DNA of 64,000 bases from Megascapheus bottae (GCA_024803745.1 JANJXV010000024.1:18361927-18425926), one strand, 5' to 3'; shown: positions 1 to 11,770, counted from the first letter of the stretch. The notes: generated by a model from the letters alone, not told the origin. A program made the numbers and translations.

Positions 1-112
1 CAACCCAGAATCCCTTTCCCTTTTGAGTTCAGTATGGGAATCCTATATTACATAAGCAAGTCTTAAAACACTAAGCAAATTTCATAATACAACACTAATT
101 ATGAATCTTTTG

Positions 113-345
113 TTGTTGGCAGTTGTGGGGCATGAACTCAGGGCTTAGACACTGCCTTGGAGCTCTTTTGTTCAAAGCTAGCACTCTACCACATTGAGCC
201 ACACAGCACCATCTAAGGTTTTTAACTGGTTAACTGGAGATAAGAGTTTCACATGGACTTTTCTTAGCTGGCTGTGACCTGTAATCCTCAGATCTCAGCA
301 TCCTGAGTAGTTAGGAATTTAGGCATAAGCCACGGGCACCCGGCT
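113..345 (-). mobile_element. B1-type dimeric SINE (antisense copy)
   Basis: The plus strand shows the reverse complement of a dimeric SINE: the tRNA-like right monomer first (gggcatgaactcagggctt, then ctctaccacattgagccaca), the linker ggagataagagtttcac, and a 7SL/B1-like half ending near ccacgggcacccggct. The 13-bp direct repeat aattatgaatctt at 97-109 and 348-360 is a target-site duplication. The copy is moderately diverged. Confidence 0.85.
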
Positions 346-360
346 CCAATTATGAATCTT

Positions 361-2348
361 AGCACTAGTTAAAATTGTTCTTGCCTTAATATCTTTTATC
401 CTTCATTTTTTATACTTGCTTAGTGTCTACTATCAAGAGTTGTAGCCATTATAAATTTCTGCATTAGAAATCCCATTAATTATAGTTATAAAAGCAGGCA
501 TAAAATTATGTCTATCACCAGTCCTCTTTCTAGCGAGTTTGTTATTTTGAAGTCATTGTCTACTATACTCTCTTAGGATGCATGCAGAAATATTATTACT
601 TAAATTGTTGAATGTTCTTAACAGTTTGGCTAGATACAGTGCCCTGTGTTCCATGCTTCTTTCGTGCCTAAAATATATTCCTATATTTTTATTTTGTCAT
701 AAACATTTCTATTGAAACATCTAATCATGATAGTTTTCTTTTTCCTCCTGAGTAAAAGAGCATTTTGTTTTTGCTGAGTTCCCCACAAAATATTTTCTTT
801 CAAGTACCATAATTTTCCTGACATATAACTTGATATTGTTCATTATGGGTTGATATTCTCAGACAATCATGAGCTGTTTTCTTTGCCTAATTTCAAAATT
901 TGCCAGTTTATCTCAACTCTGTTAAGGCATTTTTTTTCCATTTTAAAGACAATTGCTCTTGTTTTCTTCTCTTTATTTAGCCGTTACTTGCATTCATTTA
1001 ATTTTGTATTTCTGCTAGTGCTCGTTTCTAAAAGTGTTCTATTATTTCTAATTCTTCAGTTTTGTCACCTCATTCTTTAATCTTCTAATGGTGAATAATG
1101 ATATTCCTCAATATTTTATGTAATTCCCTTAATGTTTTCTGGCTTATTGTATAACAGTCTTTTACAGACAATTTTTTTCTCTTAAACATATCCAAACATT
1201 TTTTTCTTTTCTTAGAGGGACATTAGCTCCCTCTTTGTTTCCCTGATTTGTTTTCATTGTTACTTTGTATGAGCTTCTATTTTAACATGTTTCCTATTCA
1301 CATTTATGTCCAAATACTTTTCTAATTTTATAGAATTAATTAAGTTTCTAGATAATGATTAAAATCAAATGGCGAGTTTCTGAGAGTTCATGGTTCTGTT
1401 TCTTCTTTTTATATATGTCTAGACTTTATTTCTGCTGTTGCTCTTTTGATTGACTTTAATTTTATTACTAGTTGTTTATCCTCAATGAGAATTCCTTTTC
1501 TGAAGAAAAGTCTGGGTGAGGGAGCTTTTATTCTCAAAGTGGCTCATCATAGTTTAGAGCGAAGGCTTGGGCAGAATTTGGGTCTCTCTCAATTTTCAGG
1601 TCTTAAGGATATTTTCAGGTTCCTTCTGCCCTTTTTCGTTCAGACATCAGTAGCTTACAGGTCTTCTGTTTCCTAGTAAATACGTCTAACCCACTTTTAT
1701 TTTCAGATTCATGGGAAGTAACCTCTCTTGGGTTTTACCTTAACTCTTGTCTATGGATCCTGGCTTTACCTACCACCTATCAAACTGCTCCATTTGATTC
1801 AATGTGATGATTTAGGAAGATGTCCTAAACCATACACCCATTTCCTTCCTTCCCAAATTACTACATTATTTCACTAAGCTTTGGGGAAGTACTTATACTG
1901 TGCCAGCCATGGACCCATATTCTCAGGAAAGAACAGTAAGAATGCTAAAATCAATATTTGGGTTTGTCCTCATGACACTTGCACTCTAATAATGATTATA
2001 GTGACACAAAAGCCAATTATTCCTTAAGAAGCACAAAGTGTTATGAAGTATAAGGAAAGGACAACTGTTTTACAATCTCTTTGTTGTAAAGTAATGCAAA
2101 GATAAGTTAAGGCCAACGATTATTATTACTATGCTCAATAACTGAATTTGTATCTATAAATTATATTATGGGAAAATCAGAGAAATTATGATAATCTTGA
2201 TTATTATACTGGTCGAATTAATGGCCTATCTTTTCTTACTTAGTACTAATCATTTTAATTTAGTTTGAGGAAGACTGGTTGGGATTTATCAGTCAAGAAT
2301 CATTTAATTAATGAACAAATACATTTATAGAATGTACTATATCAAGGG
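361..2348. other. AT-rich non-coding stretch, nothing recognised
   Basis: The sequence is T-rich on the plus strand over about 600-1680. The two short open frames (850-1080 and 1446-1676) have hydrophobic or low-complexity translations with no recognisable domain and no exon context. Old diverged L1 sequence is possible but could not be established by eye. Confidence 0.5.
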
Positions 2349-2366
2349 TATATATATATATATATA
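2349..2366. repeat. (TA)n microsatellite
   Basis: A short pure run of TA dinucleotides in AT-rich DNA. Confidence 0.8.
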
Positions 2367-2460
2367 CTTAAGATATTAACTTAACAGTATCAAAATGTAC
2401 TTAGTTATTGTAAACTTATTTACAGGAAAGAGTTGTTTCCCTTGGGTATAAATTAATTCT

Positions 2461-2689
2461 TTTTTTTGTGGGTCATAGGGCTTGACTTTGGCCTGGGCAC
2501 TGTCCCTGAGCTCTTCAGCTCAAGACTACTGCCTTACCCTTGAGCCAAGCCCCATTTCCCATTTTCTAGAGGTTAATTGGAGATAAGAGTCTCAGGTCCT
2601 TTTGTGTCCAGGCTGGCTTTGAGCCTTGATCCTCAGATCTCAGCCTCCTGAGTAGCTAGGATTACAATCATGAGCCACCACACCAGACT
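2461..2689 (-). mobile_element. B1-type dimeric SINE (antisense copy)
   Basis: It begins with a poly-T run (the A tail of the minus-strand element). The right monomer follows (gtcatagggcttgactttgg, cactgtccctgagctcttc), then the linker ggagataagagtctcagg, then the B1-like half (cctcagatctcagcctcctg, agtagctaggattacaatca). It is nearly full length, which is about 230 bp for this family in the window. Confidence 0.9.
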
Positions 2690-2740
2690 TGGCTATAGCT
2701 ATGGCTATAATCCTATAGACTAAATTTCAGCCCTCATTAT

Positions 2741-2758
2741 ATAAATATATATATATAT
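2741..2758. repeat. (TA)n microsatellite
   Basis: Short TA-rich tract. Confidence 0.7.
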
Positions 2759-2759
2759 G

Positions 2760-5260
2760 TTTATTTAATAAGAAAGTTACAAATAGGGAAGTACCCAAAT
2801 TCATTGATAAAATAGTTTCTGATTGTGAAATAGTTTTTGATTTGTGAAAAATATATGAAGTGATATGATGGCTAGAGAAAGACAGTTTAGGCAGAATGGT
2901 AATGCCTACCTTTGTGCACACAGTTGAGAAAGAGCTAGTGATATATGACACTTCTTACTGAATCTTAACCTCCAAATTATTACTTTTCCTGCTATAGTCT
3001 TCTCTTCTGAGACTACACAGTCCCACATTTATCTCCACTTTTAGTATTTTTTTTAAAGAAGTCAATAATTCACCACTCAGATTTCTTAACTGACCTGGCT
3101 TACCCAAAGTACTCTAACCCTGAATCCACTTACATTTTCCTGGTTTAACCAAGGAACTTCTCCTTTCCATTGGTCCACTGGTTATCAACCCAGCAAAATA
3201 TGAAGTCTTAATCATTTTATAATACACTGATAAATGTCTATGTCATAATTTCAACATTAAAACTTACTAAACTGTAGTTTTAAGTGATGTTTGCATTTTT
3301 TCAAGAAAAAATGATGGCAACCATTTACATTTTATAACATAGTATCCCAGGAATCCTTCTTTTATACTTTCTGCCACAGTAACAGAGTGAAAAACCCATG
3401 TTGTCTTTAAACTTATAACCTTCCCAGTTCTGGTTCTATTAATCTGTACAACTGAGTGTATACATTTCTTGAAATTGCCTTTAACTTCCAATTCAATTTT
3501 AAAAACTCAGAAGCATCTAGGAAGGAAGAAGGGAAAACCATCTGAAACAAATATTCAAAGGAAATCAATACATTTAATGTTACTTTTTATAACATATGAA
3601 GGCTATGTTTGTTCAATTGTTTGGAGTGAAATTGAGTTCAAAAGGACTTGAGTTATTTGTAGGTTTCCTATTGCTTTAATTTATCACAACAAAGTGAACC
3701 AGAGGTTCATTGTCAGATTTTTTTAATTGTCTCTTTATACTTTTAATATTTGTCCACGAAAATTTGGTTCAGAGGATAAAGAGTATTGCTGTAACTCAGA
3801 TCTGAAATAGAATCTCTACAATGCTAGATTTTGTGAAACAGCACATTTAATTTCTATTTTCCCCAGCCAGAAACTTATCTCCCACCTGAACTATATATTT
3901 TGGAACCAGAGATTATACATGAAAAGTAAACAAGAATATGCCTGGCCCATGATAAACCCAGACCCCCAAGTGCCTCTCTGCTACCTTGTATATCAGCCCT
4001 CTTTCCTTCCTGCCATCCTCTTTAGCCATTCTAGAACAACACAATGGCAAGGTGGATAGACTGTACTCATAATAAAATGGACACTGAGTAGTCACTGGAA
4101 TAAAGGGCAGTGCAAAGGGTAAGGCATTTCCTCTTCCCCTGCTTCTCATCCCATCTCCTCACCTGCTTGCTGCCTTTTTGGCTGCTTCTAACTTGAACTC
4201 CACCGATCTGTTGAAATTGAACTGTCTAGACTCGTTTAAAAGCTTTCTTCCTCATAGATGCCTCATTCTCTCTCCCTTTACCTACTCAATCTATGCATTC
4301 TTAGCCCACCCAACCAGGAAAAAAAAAGATTGTGATTCTTTAAACCCAGAAGTGTTGTTTAAATCAATGGGTCTTCACTGGTGCTATTCTGGATGATTGA
4401 AACTCTTCCCCAAATCCCTCTCCTTGGCAAAATATGATCACCTTGGAAGGTTCAGCCCAATGACTTTACTGCAGTGCAGCCAATGCCAAGGTAATCATAT
4501 GATATTTATTACCTGAGGACACAGTGCCATGCCCATACCATAAACTTCTTTTTTCATTTACAAGTGCACAAGTGGTATGTTGTTGATCCCATAAAATGTG
4601 GTATATAAAAATGGAAAGAAAGAAAGAAACATGAGCTCTCTTGACCATTTAATTTAGTGCCCCTCACATCTTCAGACCTCTTCAATTTTTCTTCTTTCTT
4701 TGCCATTCTTTTACAGTTATTTCTTCCCTGCTTCCCCCCCAAAAAAACATGAATGGAAAGTAAAATAAAGTTAAGTTAAATAAAATTAGATTGTGATTGT
4801 GTATCACAATCACAAGTGTCTATGGAATAATAATAAGGCTAACCTGGGAGGCAGACAGTAGAAAGCTAACTAGTGATTCTCACTAGATAATTGCATGGTA
4901 CTATTGCTACAGCAGCCAGGTAGGTAGTACGTTTCCATTTAGGAATAACTACTGACAATGTACGGCATGGATTTATGAGGCCCTGTTAGTGTAGAGGACA
5001 CTGAGAATGGCCTGTACTGTGGAAGTTCTGTACTAACCTCTGCAAACTACACATAGGTATGCTTGTGTGATGGTCACTGTGCTTGCATTTCATCTACATA
5101 ATATCTTATGTTTAGGCAGACATGTATATATACTTTCCTTCAGTAAGTAACCAGGAAGTCCTTAAAGTACAAAGCATTAACTTTTTGTTGTTTCTCTTTT
5201 GTAAGGTCTAGAGCATGTTTGGCACACTAATGTCCCTTACCTATGTTTTTAAAAAATAGA
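2760..5260. other. Non-coding stretch without recognised elements
   Basis: Short open frames occur on both strands (for example 3913-4149 minus and 4178-4396 plus), but none has a recognisable domain, and no exon with flanking splice signals was identified. No young SINE or L1 tail is present. Confidence 0.5.
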
Positions 5261-5270
5261 TCAAAGTAGG

Positions 5271-5467
5271 GGCCGGGAGTTTGGCCTAGTGGTAGAGTGC
5301 TTGCCTAGCATGCATGAAGACCCAGGTTCAATTCCTCGGTACCACATACATAGAAAAAAGCTGGAAGTGGTGCTGAGGCTTAAGTGGTAGAGCTCTAGCC
5401 TTGAGAAAGTCCAAGGACAGTGCTCAGGCCCTGAGCTCAAGCCCAGGGCTGGAAAAAAAAACAAAAC
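5271..5467 (+). mobile_element. IDL-Geo SINE, full length
   Basis: The left monomer is ID/tRNA-Ala-like: the box A region gtttggcctagtggtagagt is followed by the box B region ggttcaattcctcggtacc. The right monomer runs from gctggaagtggtgctgaggc through gagaaagtccaaggacagtg and gagctcaagcccagggctgg into an A-rich tail. The structure matches the dimeric IDL-Geo SINE described from geomyoid rodents. Such SINEs are transcribed by RNA polymerase III from the internal tRNA-like promoter and move using L1 machinery. Confidence 0.92.
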
Positions 5468-5523
5468 ACTATCTGCTATGGTGGACTGATCACTTTGGCT
5501 GAAACAGCACCCACAGACACATC

Positions 5524-5637
5524 TCAACCCTTACTCAGGAGGCAGAAGCATGAAGATCATGAATTCAAGGACAGCCTTGGATGTGTAACAAACTAAAGAC
5601 TACTCTGGGAAATATTAAAACCCTGACTCAAAAATAA
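5524..5637 (+). mobile_element. Old B1-like SINE fragment
   Basis: It shows a B1-like core (actcaggaggcagaagcatg, then aattcaaggacagcct) and ends in ccctgactcaaaaataaa. It is more diverged than the dimeric copies and lacks the right monomer. Confidence 0.6.
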
Positions 5638-5639
5638 AG

Positions 5640-5742
5640 TAAATAACGAGAAGTAATGAACCCACTACCTGCTGAATGTAACTGTAACCCTTCTATATAT
5701 TACCCCAACAATAAAAATGCATAAATTAATAAATAAAAGAGT
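5640..5742 (+). mobile_element. L1 3'-terminal fragment
   Basis: The segment gaagtaatgaacccactacc, then taactgtaacccttctata and ccccaacaataaaaatg, matches the terminal sequence of the L1 copies at 36.8 and 56.5 kb. It ends in an A-rich tail with an AATAAA motif. Only about 100 bp remains, a severe 5' truncation. Confidence 0.7.
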
Positions 5743-5744
5743 CT

Positions 5745-6735
5745 AATATCCTTGACAGAATTTCCTGTGGAAAACTAAAAAGTACAAGTCTCTATTTGGG
5801 ACACTGAAATTTAAAGAAAATCTTACATATTGGCAAAATTCATTCACAGAAACCAAGGATATCTGACATTAAGAAGTAATGGAAAAAATGCTCTCAAATT
5901 CACTGAAGACACAACTGTATAGGTATAGACTAAAGCTCAGTAAGAAACTATATCCAAAGACACCAATCTCAGCTTCTAATAAAGAAGTTATTTCAGGTTA
6001 GATTTCTACCACTCTTCTAAAACAGCTAAGTATATCTTTGTTTACTACTAGGTTCAGATGGCATTTCTAATAACCAGTAGCTTTATTTGTTCAGATGAAA
6101 TGACTTAATTAAAACCCTAAGTAACAAAACAGCATGTAGATTTTCAACATACCTCTAAACAAATGAAGAATGTATGACATTACTAATGTATTAGGGAAAG
6201 GATTAAGAATAGATATTTGTCTGATCTTAGCTCTGTGTAGGAGACAGAAATGTCTCAGGGCAGCATCAAGCACCAGCTTACAGAAAAAGGTTTTGAATAT
6301 TTGCCACAAAGTTAACACACTAATAAAAAGTTTGAATATACATATATATATTCTATGGTAAGCCCTTGAGACCTAAGTCTTCCATCTTTCTCATTTGAAC
6401 TTCAGGTATTAGTGTAGAATGTGTTAGTATAACTGCACAGAATTGTCCAGCCTCTGTTCTTATCCATCCTAGGGCAGGAAGTCTCATAACACATTAGCCT
6501 GAAAACCCAAGGAAGAGTTAGCCTTAGGTGTCCCTCAGATACAGTATAATATGAGGCACATATAAGTAAGATGCCATCTTTCCTGGATAGGTTTCAGGAC
6601 TGCCTTGCCATGAAATCCAGGTTTTGTTACTCTTTATTGTCTATTAGTGAGCAATAAAGCTGCATGCTTTATTTTGTCTTCTTGGACTGGTTCAGATTAA
6701 TACTGGAATATACAGGCAATATGAAGAATCATCTC
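5745..6735. other. Non-coding stretch, nothing recognised
   Basis: No repeat family, exon or RNA gene was recognised. The short frames at 6109-6318 (minus) and 6170-6361 (plus) overlap each other and have no domain. Confidence 0.45.
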
Positions 6736-6738
6736 CAG

Positions 6739-6826
6739 GGTAAAGAGTGTGGCTGAGTAGTACAGTGCTCGCCAAGCACACATGAAGTCCTGGGTTCTAT
6801 TCCTTGGTACTACATACAGACAAAAA
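6739..6826 (+). mobile_element. ID-like left monomer alone
   Basis: The segment tgtggctgagtagtacagtg, then catgaagtcctgggttct and attccttggtactacatac, is the ID/tRNA-like left monomer. It passes directly into an A-rich tail without the Geo right monomer. It lies head to head with the antisense IDL-Geo copy that follows. Confidence 0.8.
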
Positions 6827-6837
6827 ACTTAAAAAAA

Positions 6838-7010
6838 TTTTTTTGTCAGGCCTATGGCTTAAACTTGGGGCCTGAACACTGTGCTTGGCTTTCCACTTGA
6901 GCCACAGTGCCACTTCTGGCTGCCTCAGTGTATGTGATACTGAATACTTGAACCCAGGGCTTCATGTACCTGAGGCAAGCACTCCACCACTAGGCCATGT
7001 TCCAGGCCCT
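6838..7010 (-). mobile_element. IDL-Geo SINE (antisense, diverged)
   Basis: The reverse complement of both monomers is visible: gtcaggcctatggcttaaac and ccacttgagccacagtgcca, then gcaagcactccaccactagg and ccatgttccaggccct. The opposite-strand left monomer immediately upstream gives a potential fold-back of about 85 bp. Confidence 0.85.
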
Positions 7011-7239
7011 AAATAAAATTTTTTAAAAAAGAATCGTCACTAGCACACCAATGAGCTTGCTTCATGCTTATTGTTCATAACAGTGAAGAAATTACAGAAT
7101 GTCTTTATTCAGTAAAGTAGGATAATATTTGAAAGATTATACTATGTGCCTTATTCTGATACACAGAGTGGCAAAAAATAATAAAATGGCTGAATTATTT
7201 ACCATACAATGAAACTACCCAAAACACTTCCAGAAAAGA

Positions 7240-8090
7240 TGAGCTTAGAAAAGTAGCAGGAAAAACTTAAGCATGGAGTTTGAGGACATGGAGTAAGTAG
7301 AAGAGGAAAGATGACAAAAGAAAGCTTACAAAAGATTTCACAAGACACTTTTGGAAAGGATGGATATATTCATTGTCTTGGTTACAAAGATAATTTCACA
7401 AATATTTACACCAACAAAAAGTAACCAAAGAAATTAAATGGATATAGAAACAAAAGTTATGCCACAAGAAATATTTGAAGAAATATTAATTAAATACTTT
7501 ATAAGTTGATGAAAACCTAAACTTGCTAAAGCAATTAACTCAGCAGTATTCAAGCATGAGTGATAAGAGGAATAATCCATGGAGACACTTTATATTGAAA
7601 CAGTGGAAAATAATGTACAAGGAAAACATCATGACAATACAAGAAAGATCTTTAGAGTAACAACTGTAGGAGTGCATTACAGGGTGAGACAGTAAAGACC
7701 TCTATGGCTTCCCAGTGAAAAAAATGGAAGTAAAAAGACAATGGACCATCAGAGGAAAAAATAGCAAACCATAATTGATATATTTCAAAAATTTACAATA
7801 AATAAATATTCTTCAGGAAAAAGCTGAAAGAACCTAATACTACCACAGTGTTCTTCTAATGAATTTTTAAAAAAAATTGTTTAGATTGGAGGGAAGTAAC
7901 ATATGCTATTTTATACTGTATGTGTTTGTATATTTATTATACCTAAATGTTATATATGAACATGCTGTATGCCTACATGTGGAAATTCAGAATAAAAGAA
8001 ATAACAATGAAAGGCATATATAGAGAGAGAGAACTTTTACTAATATTCAAATACATAATTATTTAAGGCAAGGATAATAGTTTAAAGCAA
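7240..8090. mobile_element. Possible old L1 3' region relic
   Basis: The block is A-rich. Parts such as ggatatattcattgtcttgg, followed by atttcacaaatatttacacc, resemble 3'UTR sequence of old mammalian L1M elements. Similarity was judged by eye only and the boundaries are uncertain. No open frame is present. Confidence 0.35.
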
Positions 8091-8099
8091 GCGCACTAC

Positions 8100-8480
8100 A
8101 GCGCAAAAAAAAGACACATGATTTATTTCATTCAATACAAATAGACTACATACATTAATGAAACATAGATTGTCTAACCAGATAAACAAACAAGACCCAA
8201 TTACATGCTCTATGCAAGAGAGATGTTAGGTTAAAAATTAAACAATGGGGAAATGCATTACATGGGATCATATCCACAATAAGGCTGGTTTAACAATAGC
8301 AATATTAGTCGACTTGGATACCAAGACATGGAGAATTAGCAAAATAAGGAAGGTCATTTGATTATGATTAGGAAAGTTTCCATTGATTAGGATGTCCTAA
8401 TACCAACTTCCATGTAATAAAATTTGCAAACATATGAATTGAGAACTTTCAGAATAAGACCACAATCAGAGAACACTCAG
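8100..8480 (+). mobile_element. Degraded L1 ORF2 endonuclease-region fragment
   Basis: The order of segments caagacccaattacatgctc, tgcaagagag, ttaggttaaaaattaaaca and aatagcaatattagtcgact parallels the L1 ORF2 region encoding the end of the endonuclease domain. That is the stretch where L1 elements typically read as a Gln-Asp-Pro ... Tyr-Met-Leu ... Gln-Glu peptide. All frames are broken, so this is an old inactive relic. Confidence 0.6.
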
Positions 8481-8724
8481 TGGGCAATAAAGAGAATGGA
8501 GGATGCAGAGGCAGAAACCTGAGACAGGGGCTACTGACAGAGCCAGATGAAATACTGCAAAGACCTAAACTATGACACTAAGAAAGAGCGCAAACAAAAT
8601 GAAGACATGAAAGAATAAGAAACAATACACCATCCTACTGCTTTCTGCCTGACTTACATCCCAGGCATTAAATACTAGATGTCTTCATAAAGTTCTAAGA
8701 TGGTCTTCACTCAAAATTATGAGT

Positions 8725-8947
8725 CTAGCCAAGTTCCCACAAGGATAACACCTGGAATTCTAGCTTAGGAGACTGAGATCTGAGAATTACACTTCAAAGC
8801 CAGCTCAAGGAAGAAAGTTGATAAGACTCTTGTCTCCAGTTGACCATCAAAAGGCTGAACTAGAGCTGTGGCTCAAATGGTAGAGCAGTAGCACTGAGCA
8901 GAAATGTTCAGGAACAACACATAGGCCCCAAGGATAAGTCTCAGCAT
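8725..8947 (+). mobile_element. B1-type dimeric SINE, diverged
   Basis: The B1-like half (ggagactgagatctgagaat) is followed by the linker gactcttgtctccagttgac and the right monomer (agagctgtggctcaaatggt, agagcagtagcactgagcag). There are many substitutions compared with younger copies. Confidence 0.8.
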
Positions 8948-9026
8948 GCCCCTCCCTCCACTCTCAATTATGAATCAAATGAATGATGGATCATTTATTA
9001 TTCTGAAGGAGAACATACTCCTGGGG

Positions 9027-9063
9027 CCACCATCACCACCACCATCACCACCATCATCATCAC
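9027..9063. repeat. (CAC/CAT)n trinucleotide repeat
   Basis: Interrupted CAC/CAT triplets of about 37 bp. Confidence 0.8.
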
Positions 9064-9310
9064 AGAAAACTCATTACAAATGAAGCCTAGGTCCTGACCT
9101 GATGAAAGAATTTACATGTTTCACAAGATTCAGGCTCCCTCCTCCCATGAATTTCTAGATAGATAAAAAAGATTATGAAACACACATTCTAAACTACAAG
9201 CCTTTTAAGAATCCAAATAAAATAGTCATTTTTGACTATATATTTAATGCATAATCTAGCTTTTTCTAATTAGTGTTCAAGGTGGCTTTTAAAGATATAA
9301 AATAATCAGC

Positions 9311-9388
9311 CATGGAGTCATGATTCAAGTGATAGAGCACCTGCTTAAAAGGTGCTAGATCCCAAGTTCAAACTCTAGAACAGAAACT
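9311..9388 (+). mobile_element. Old ID/tRNA-like SINE monomer
   Basis: Box A-like tcatgattcaagtgatagag and box B-like cccaagttcaaactctagaa are spaced as in a tRNA-derived SINE, followed by an A-rich tail. It is too diverged to be a tRNA gene: there is no cloverleaf-consistent acceptor stem. Confidence 0.55.
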
Positions 9389-9438
9389 AAAGACAGAGCA
9401 GAGCGATAATAGAAGTAGGGATATGTAACCATCTGCTA

Positions 9439-9632
9439 TTTTTTTTTTGCCAGTCCTGGGCTTGAGCTCAGGGCCTGAGCACTGTCCTTGGACTTTCTCA
9501 AGGCTAGAGCTCTGCCACTTGAGCCTCAGCACCACTTCCGGCTTTTTTCTATGTATGTGGTACTGAGGAATCGAACCCGGGTCTTCATGCATGCTAGGCA
9601 AGCACTCTACCACTAGGCCAAACTCCCGGCCC
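9439..9632 (-). mobile_element. IDL-Geo SINE (antisense, young)
   Basis: A poly-T start is followed by the reverse complement of the right monomer (gccagtcctgggcttgagct) and left monomer (cttcatgcatgctaggcaag, ccaaactcccggccc). A perfect 15-bp TSD, taaccatctgctatt, flanks it at 9426-9440 and 9633-9647. Low divergence and a clean TSD indicate a recent insertion. Confidence 0.95.
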
Positions 9633-9652
9633 TAACCATCTGCTATTAAAGA

Positions 9653-9830
9653 TTTTTTTGCCAGTCCTGGGCTTGAGCTCAGGGCGTTGGACTTTTTCAA
9701 GGCTAGAGCTCTACCACTTGAGCCTCAGCACTACTTCTGGCTTTTTTCTAGGTATGTGGTACTGAGGAATTGAACCCAGGTCTCCATGCATGCTAGGCAA
9801 GCACTCTACCACTAAGCTAAACTCCCAGCC
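9653..9830 (-). mobile_element. IDL-Geo SINE (antisense), internally deleted
   Basis: It belongs to the same family as the neighbouring copy. A short deletion removes the segment between agctcaggg and cgttggactttttcaagg (the cctgagcactgtcc part). Its TSD, ctattaaagatttttt (9643-9658 and 9831-9846), overlaps the end of the neighbour's TSD, so this copy landed at the edge of the first insertion or the reverse. Confidence 0.93.
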
Positions 9831-9849
9831 CTATTAAAGATTTTTTGAT

Positions 9850-11770
9850 GACCTCAGAGCTTTATCTGACTTTATCTTCACCACCACTTAAAGAAGTGAT
9901 TAATATTATTCTAATTTTATATCTGAGGAATTAGCACAATTACTAAAGTAGATATTTGTTCTCCAGACTTCCTAAAGTCTCCTTGGTCTACAATTGGAGC
10001 CCTAAACTAAGCTAGAGAGAGGAGAAAATACCAAAGCCTAAAGCCAGCCCCCTCCAACTCCTATCCCATAAATGATGTAAAATTCCTTCCCACATAGTTC
10101 CCACAGTGCTAGGAAGGGTCCAGATGCATGCTCAGGCGCCACGAGGTAAGGATGTGTATTTTCTCAGTGTAGCTGGCAAATGTGGGGTTATTAATGCCTA
10201 GTTCCATACCCCACACAAAACCCTCGAATAATCAAACAATTGCTCAGGAAGCCATTTGGATTGAAGTTAGCCCTTTCCTTCAAGAACGGAAGAGCTGAAG
10301 CTTGCCAGCTTTGATTTGCACGCCTTTCAGCTACTATTTCCAGCTGATTCAGTTCATACAACCCTAGCTTTCATTTAGAGCTGAGCTCATTGACTAAAAA
10401 TAAAACAATAAATAAATAAGAAAGAATGGAACTAGAAGAGAAAAACAAGAAAAGAAATCAAGGAAATGCTTCATTGATTATGCAAAGTGCTACTTTGGGA
10501 AAGGGGCAAATCTTGTTAGAATCCTGGCAAACTTAATTCATTAAGGACCTACTGACATCTGAAATGAGAGCATTGCACCAGGTCGGTTTCCAATTTCCAG
10601 CGGCCTGGTGGATTGGTAGAGGTTCGCTGCACCTTTTTGGTTGGCAATGTTCTTTGCATTTCTCATCATACTCAAGAGTGGCAAAATGTTTGCTGTGAAA
10701 AGAAAATGCTGCAAACAAATGAATGTTACAGGCTGTCATTTAGAGTTACTGGAGTCAGGGATGGTGATTCTGATTCTTAAACCCATCCTCTAGAAACCAG
10801 ATTTCCTTTTCCAAATAGAGGATCATTCAGACCTCATTTCCTCCATCTTCCTCCCTCCCACACATAGGCCCACCCACTCATAATCCACTGTATGCAGGGT
10901 TGAGAGACCCTTGTGAACATTAAGTGACAGATCTGGTCAAGATGTTATGACAATCCATTGCTTCCTCTCCCTGACTTTCCATGTTAAAAATGAGATTTAT
11001 GGCTATTTCTTCCTTTCTTTGGGAGCATCAAATACTTCCACGCAATGACACCCTCTGTCCAGGTTCTCCCTACAAGTAATTAATTAGCCTGAGGACTAAG
11101 ACAACTACTGAAATTTATTACAGAGTAACAAAGAGATCAAAAGTCATGCAACATAAACCTTATTTAGTTTTGAGACAAAATAACTAAAATAACAGTGATC
11201 TTATTGCCACAGAGTTTCTAGGATTCAGTAAATAAACTATTCTCAAAATATATTCCTGAGTACAACAACGAGGTGCCAATTATTTCCTGTGAAACCTTCC
11301 AATCCAATGCATTCATATCGACAACTTCAGTAAGAAAAGAAAATTTATTTCATGGAGGTTCATAGGATACAGTGAAAGTTTTACCTGATTGCAAGCTTAA
11401 TGTATGCAAATGCTAAACATGGGTGGAAAAAGAGCTAATGAGCAAATCAGTGTGTCCCATTATTGAGAAGCTCAAATTGTTAGACATTTCTTTCTTACAG
11501 CAAACTGGAATCTATTCACTGTAAATACCATTTCATTATTCCTAGAGAGAAATGAAGAGAAATTCCTGGCAAGTCAAAGGTAAACAGTAGGATACAGAAT
11601 TAACTATGACTGTACCCACATCAAATGTGACATAAGAGCAGAAAATAAAACTAGATTGGAAATTATTACTTTGCAGTTGTAAATTTGAACTGGATTTTTA
11701 AGTTACAGGATTTGCTAACCTAGATCTCAATATTTGCTTAAAAACATAACATCTTTGGGTTGATTGCCTG
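9850..11770. other. Repeat-poor block, candidate conserved non-coding DNA
   Basis: About 1.9 kb without recognisable SINE or L1 sequence, unusual for this window. Segments around 10150-10390 and 10510-10740 are balanced in composition and contain tttgcatttctcat (octamer/SOX-POU-like) and several TAAT cores. No exon is evident. A regulatory role is inference only, because conservation cannot be tested from one sequence. Confidence 0.3.

Noticed and set aside
5261..5527. Recurrent 60-90 codon antisense frame with a GLSSGPEHCPWTFSRLELYHL-type translation, seen again near 21.1, 30.9, 42.4 and 46.7 kb
   Set aside because: It is the antisense reading of the IDL-Geo right and left monomers in every case. 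The shared peptide reflects repeat identity, not a gene family. Exonisation cannot be shown without transcripts.
9311..9388. Possible tRNA gene with box A and box B
   Set aside because: The acceptor stem and cloverleaf are not supported, and an A-rich tail follows; it is a tRNA-derived SINE monomer.
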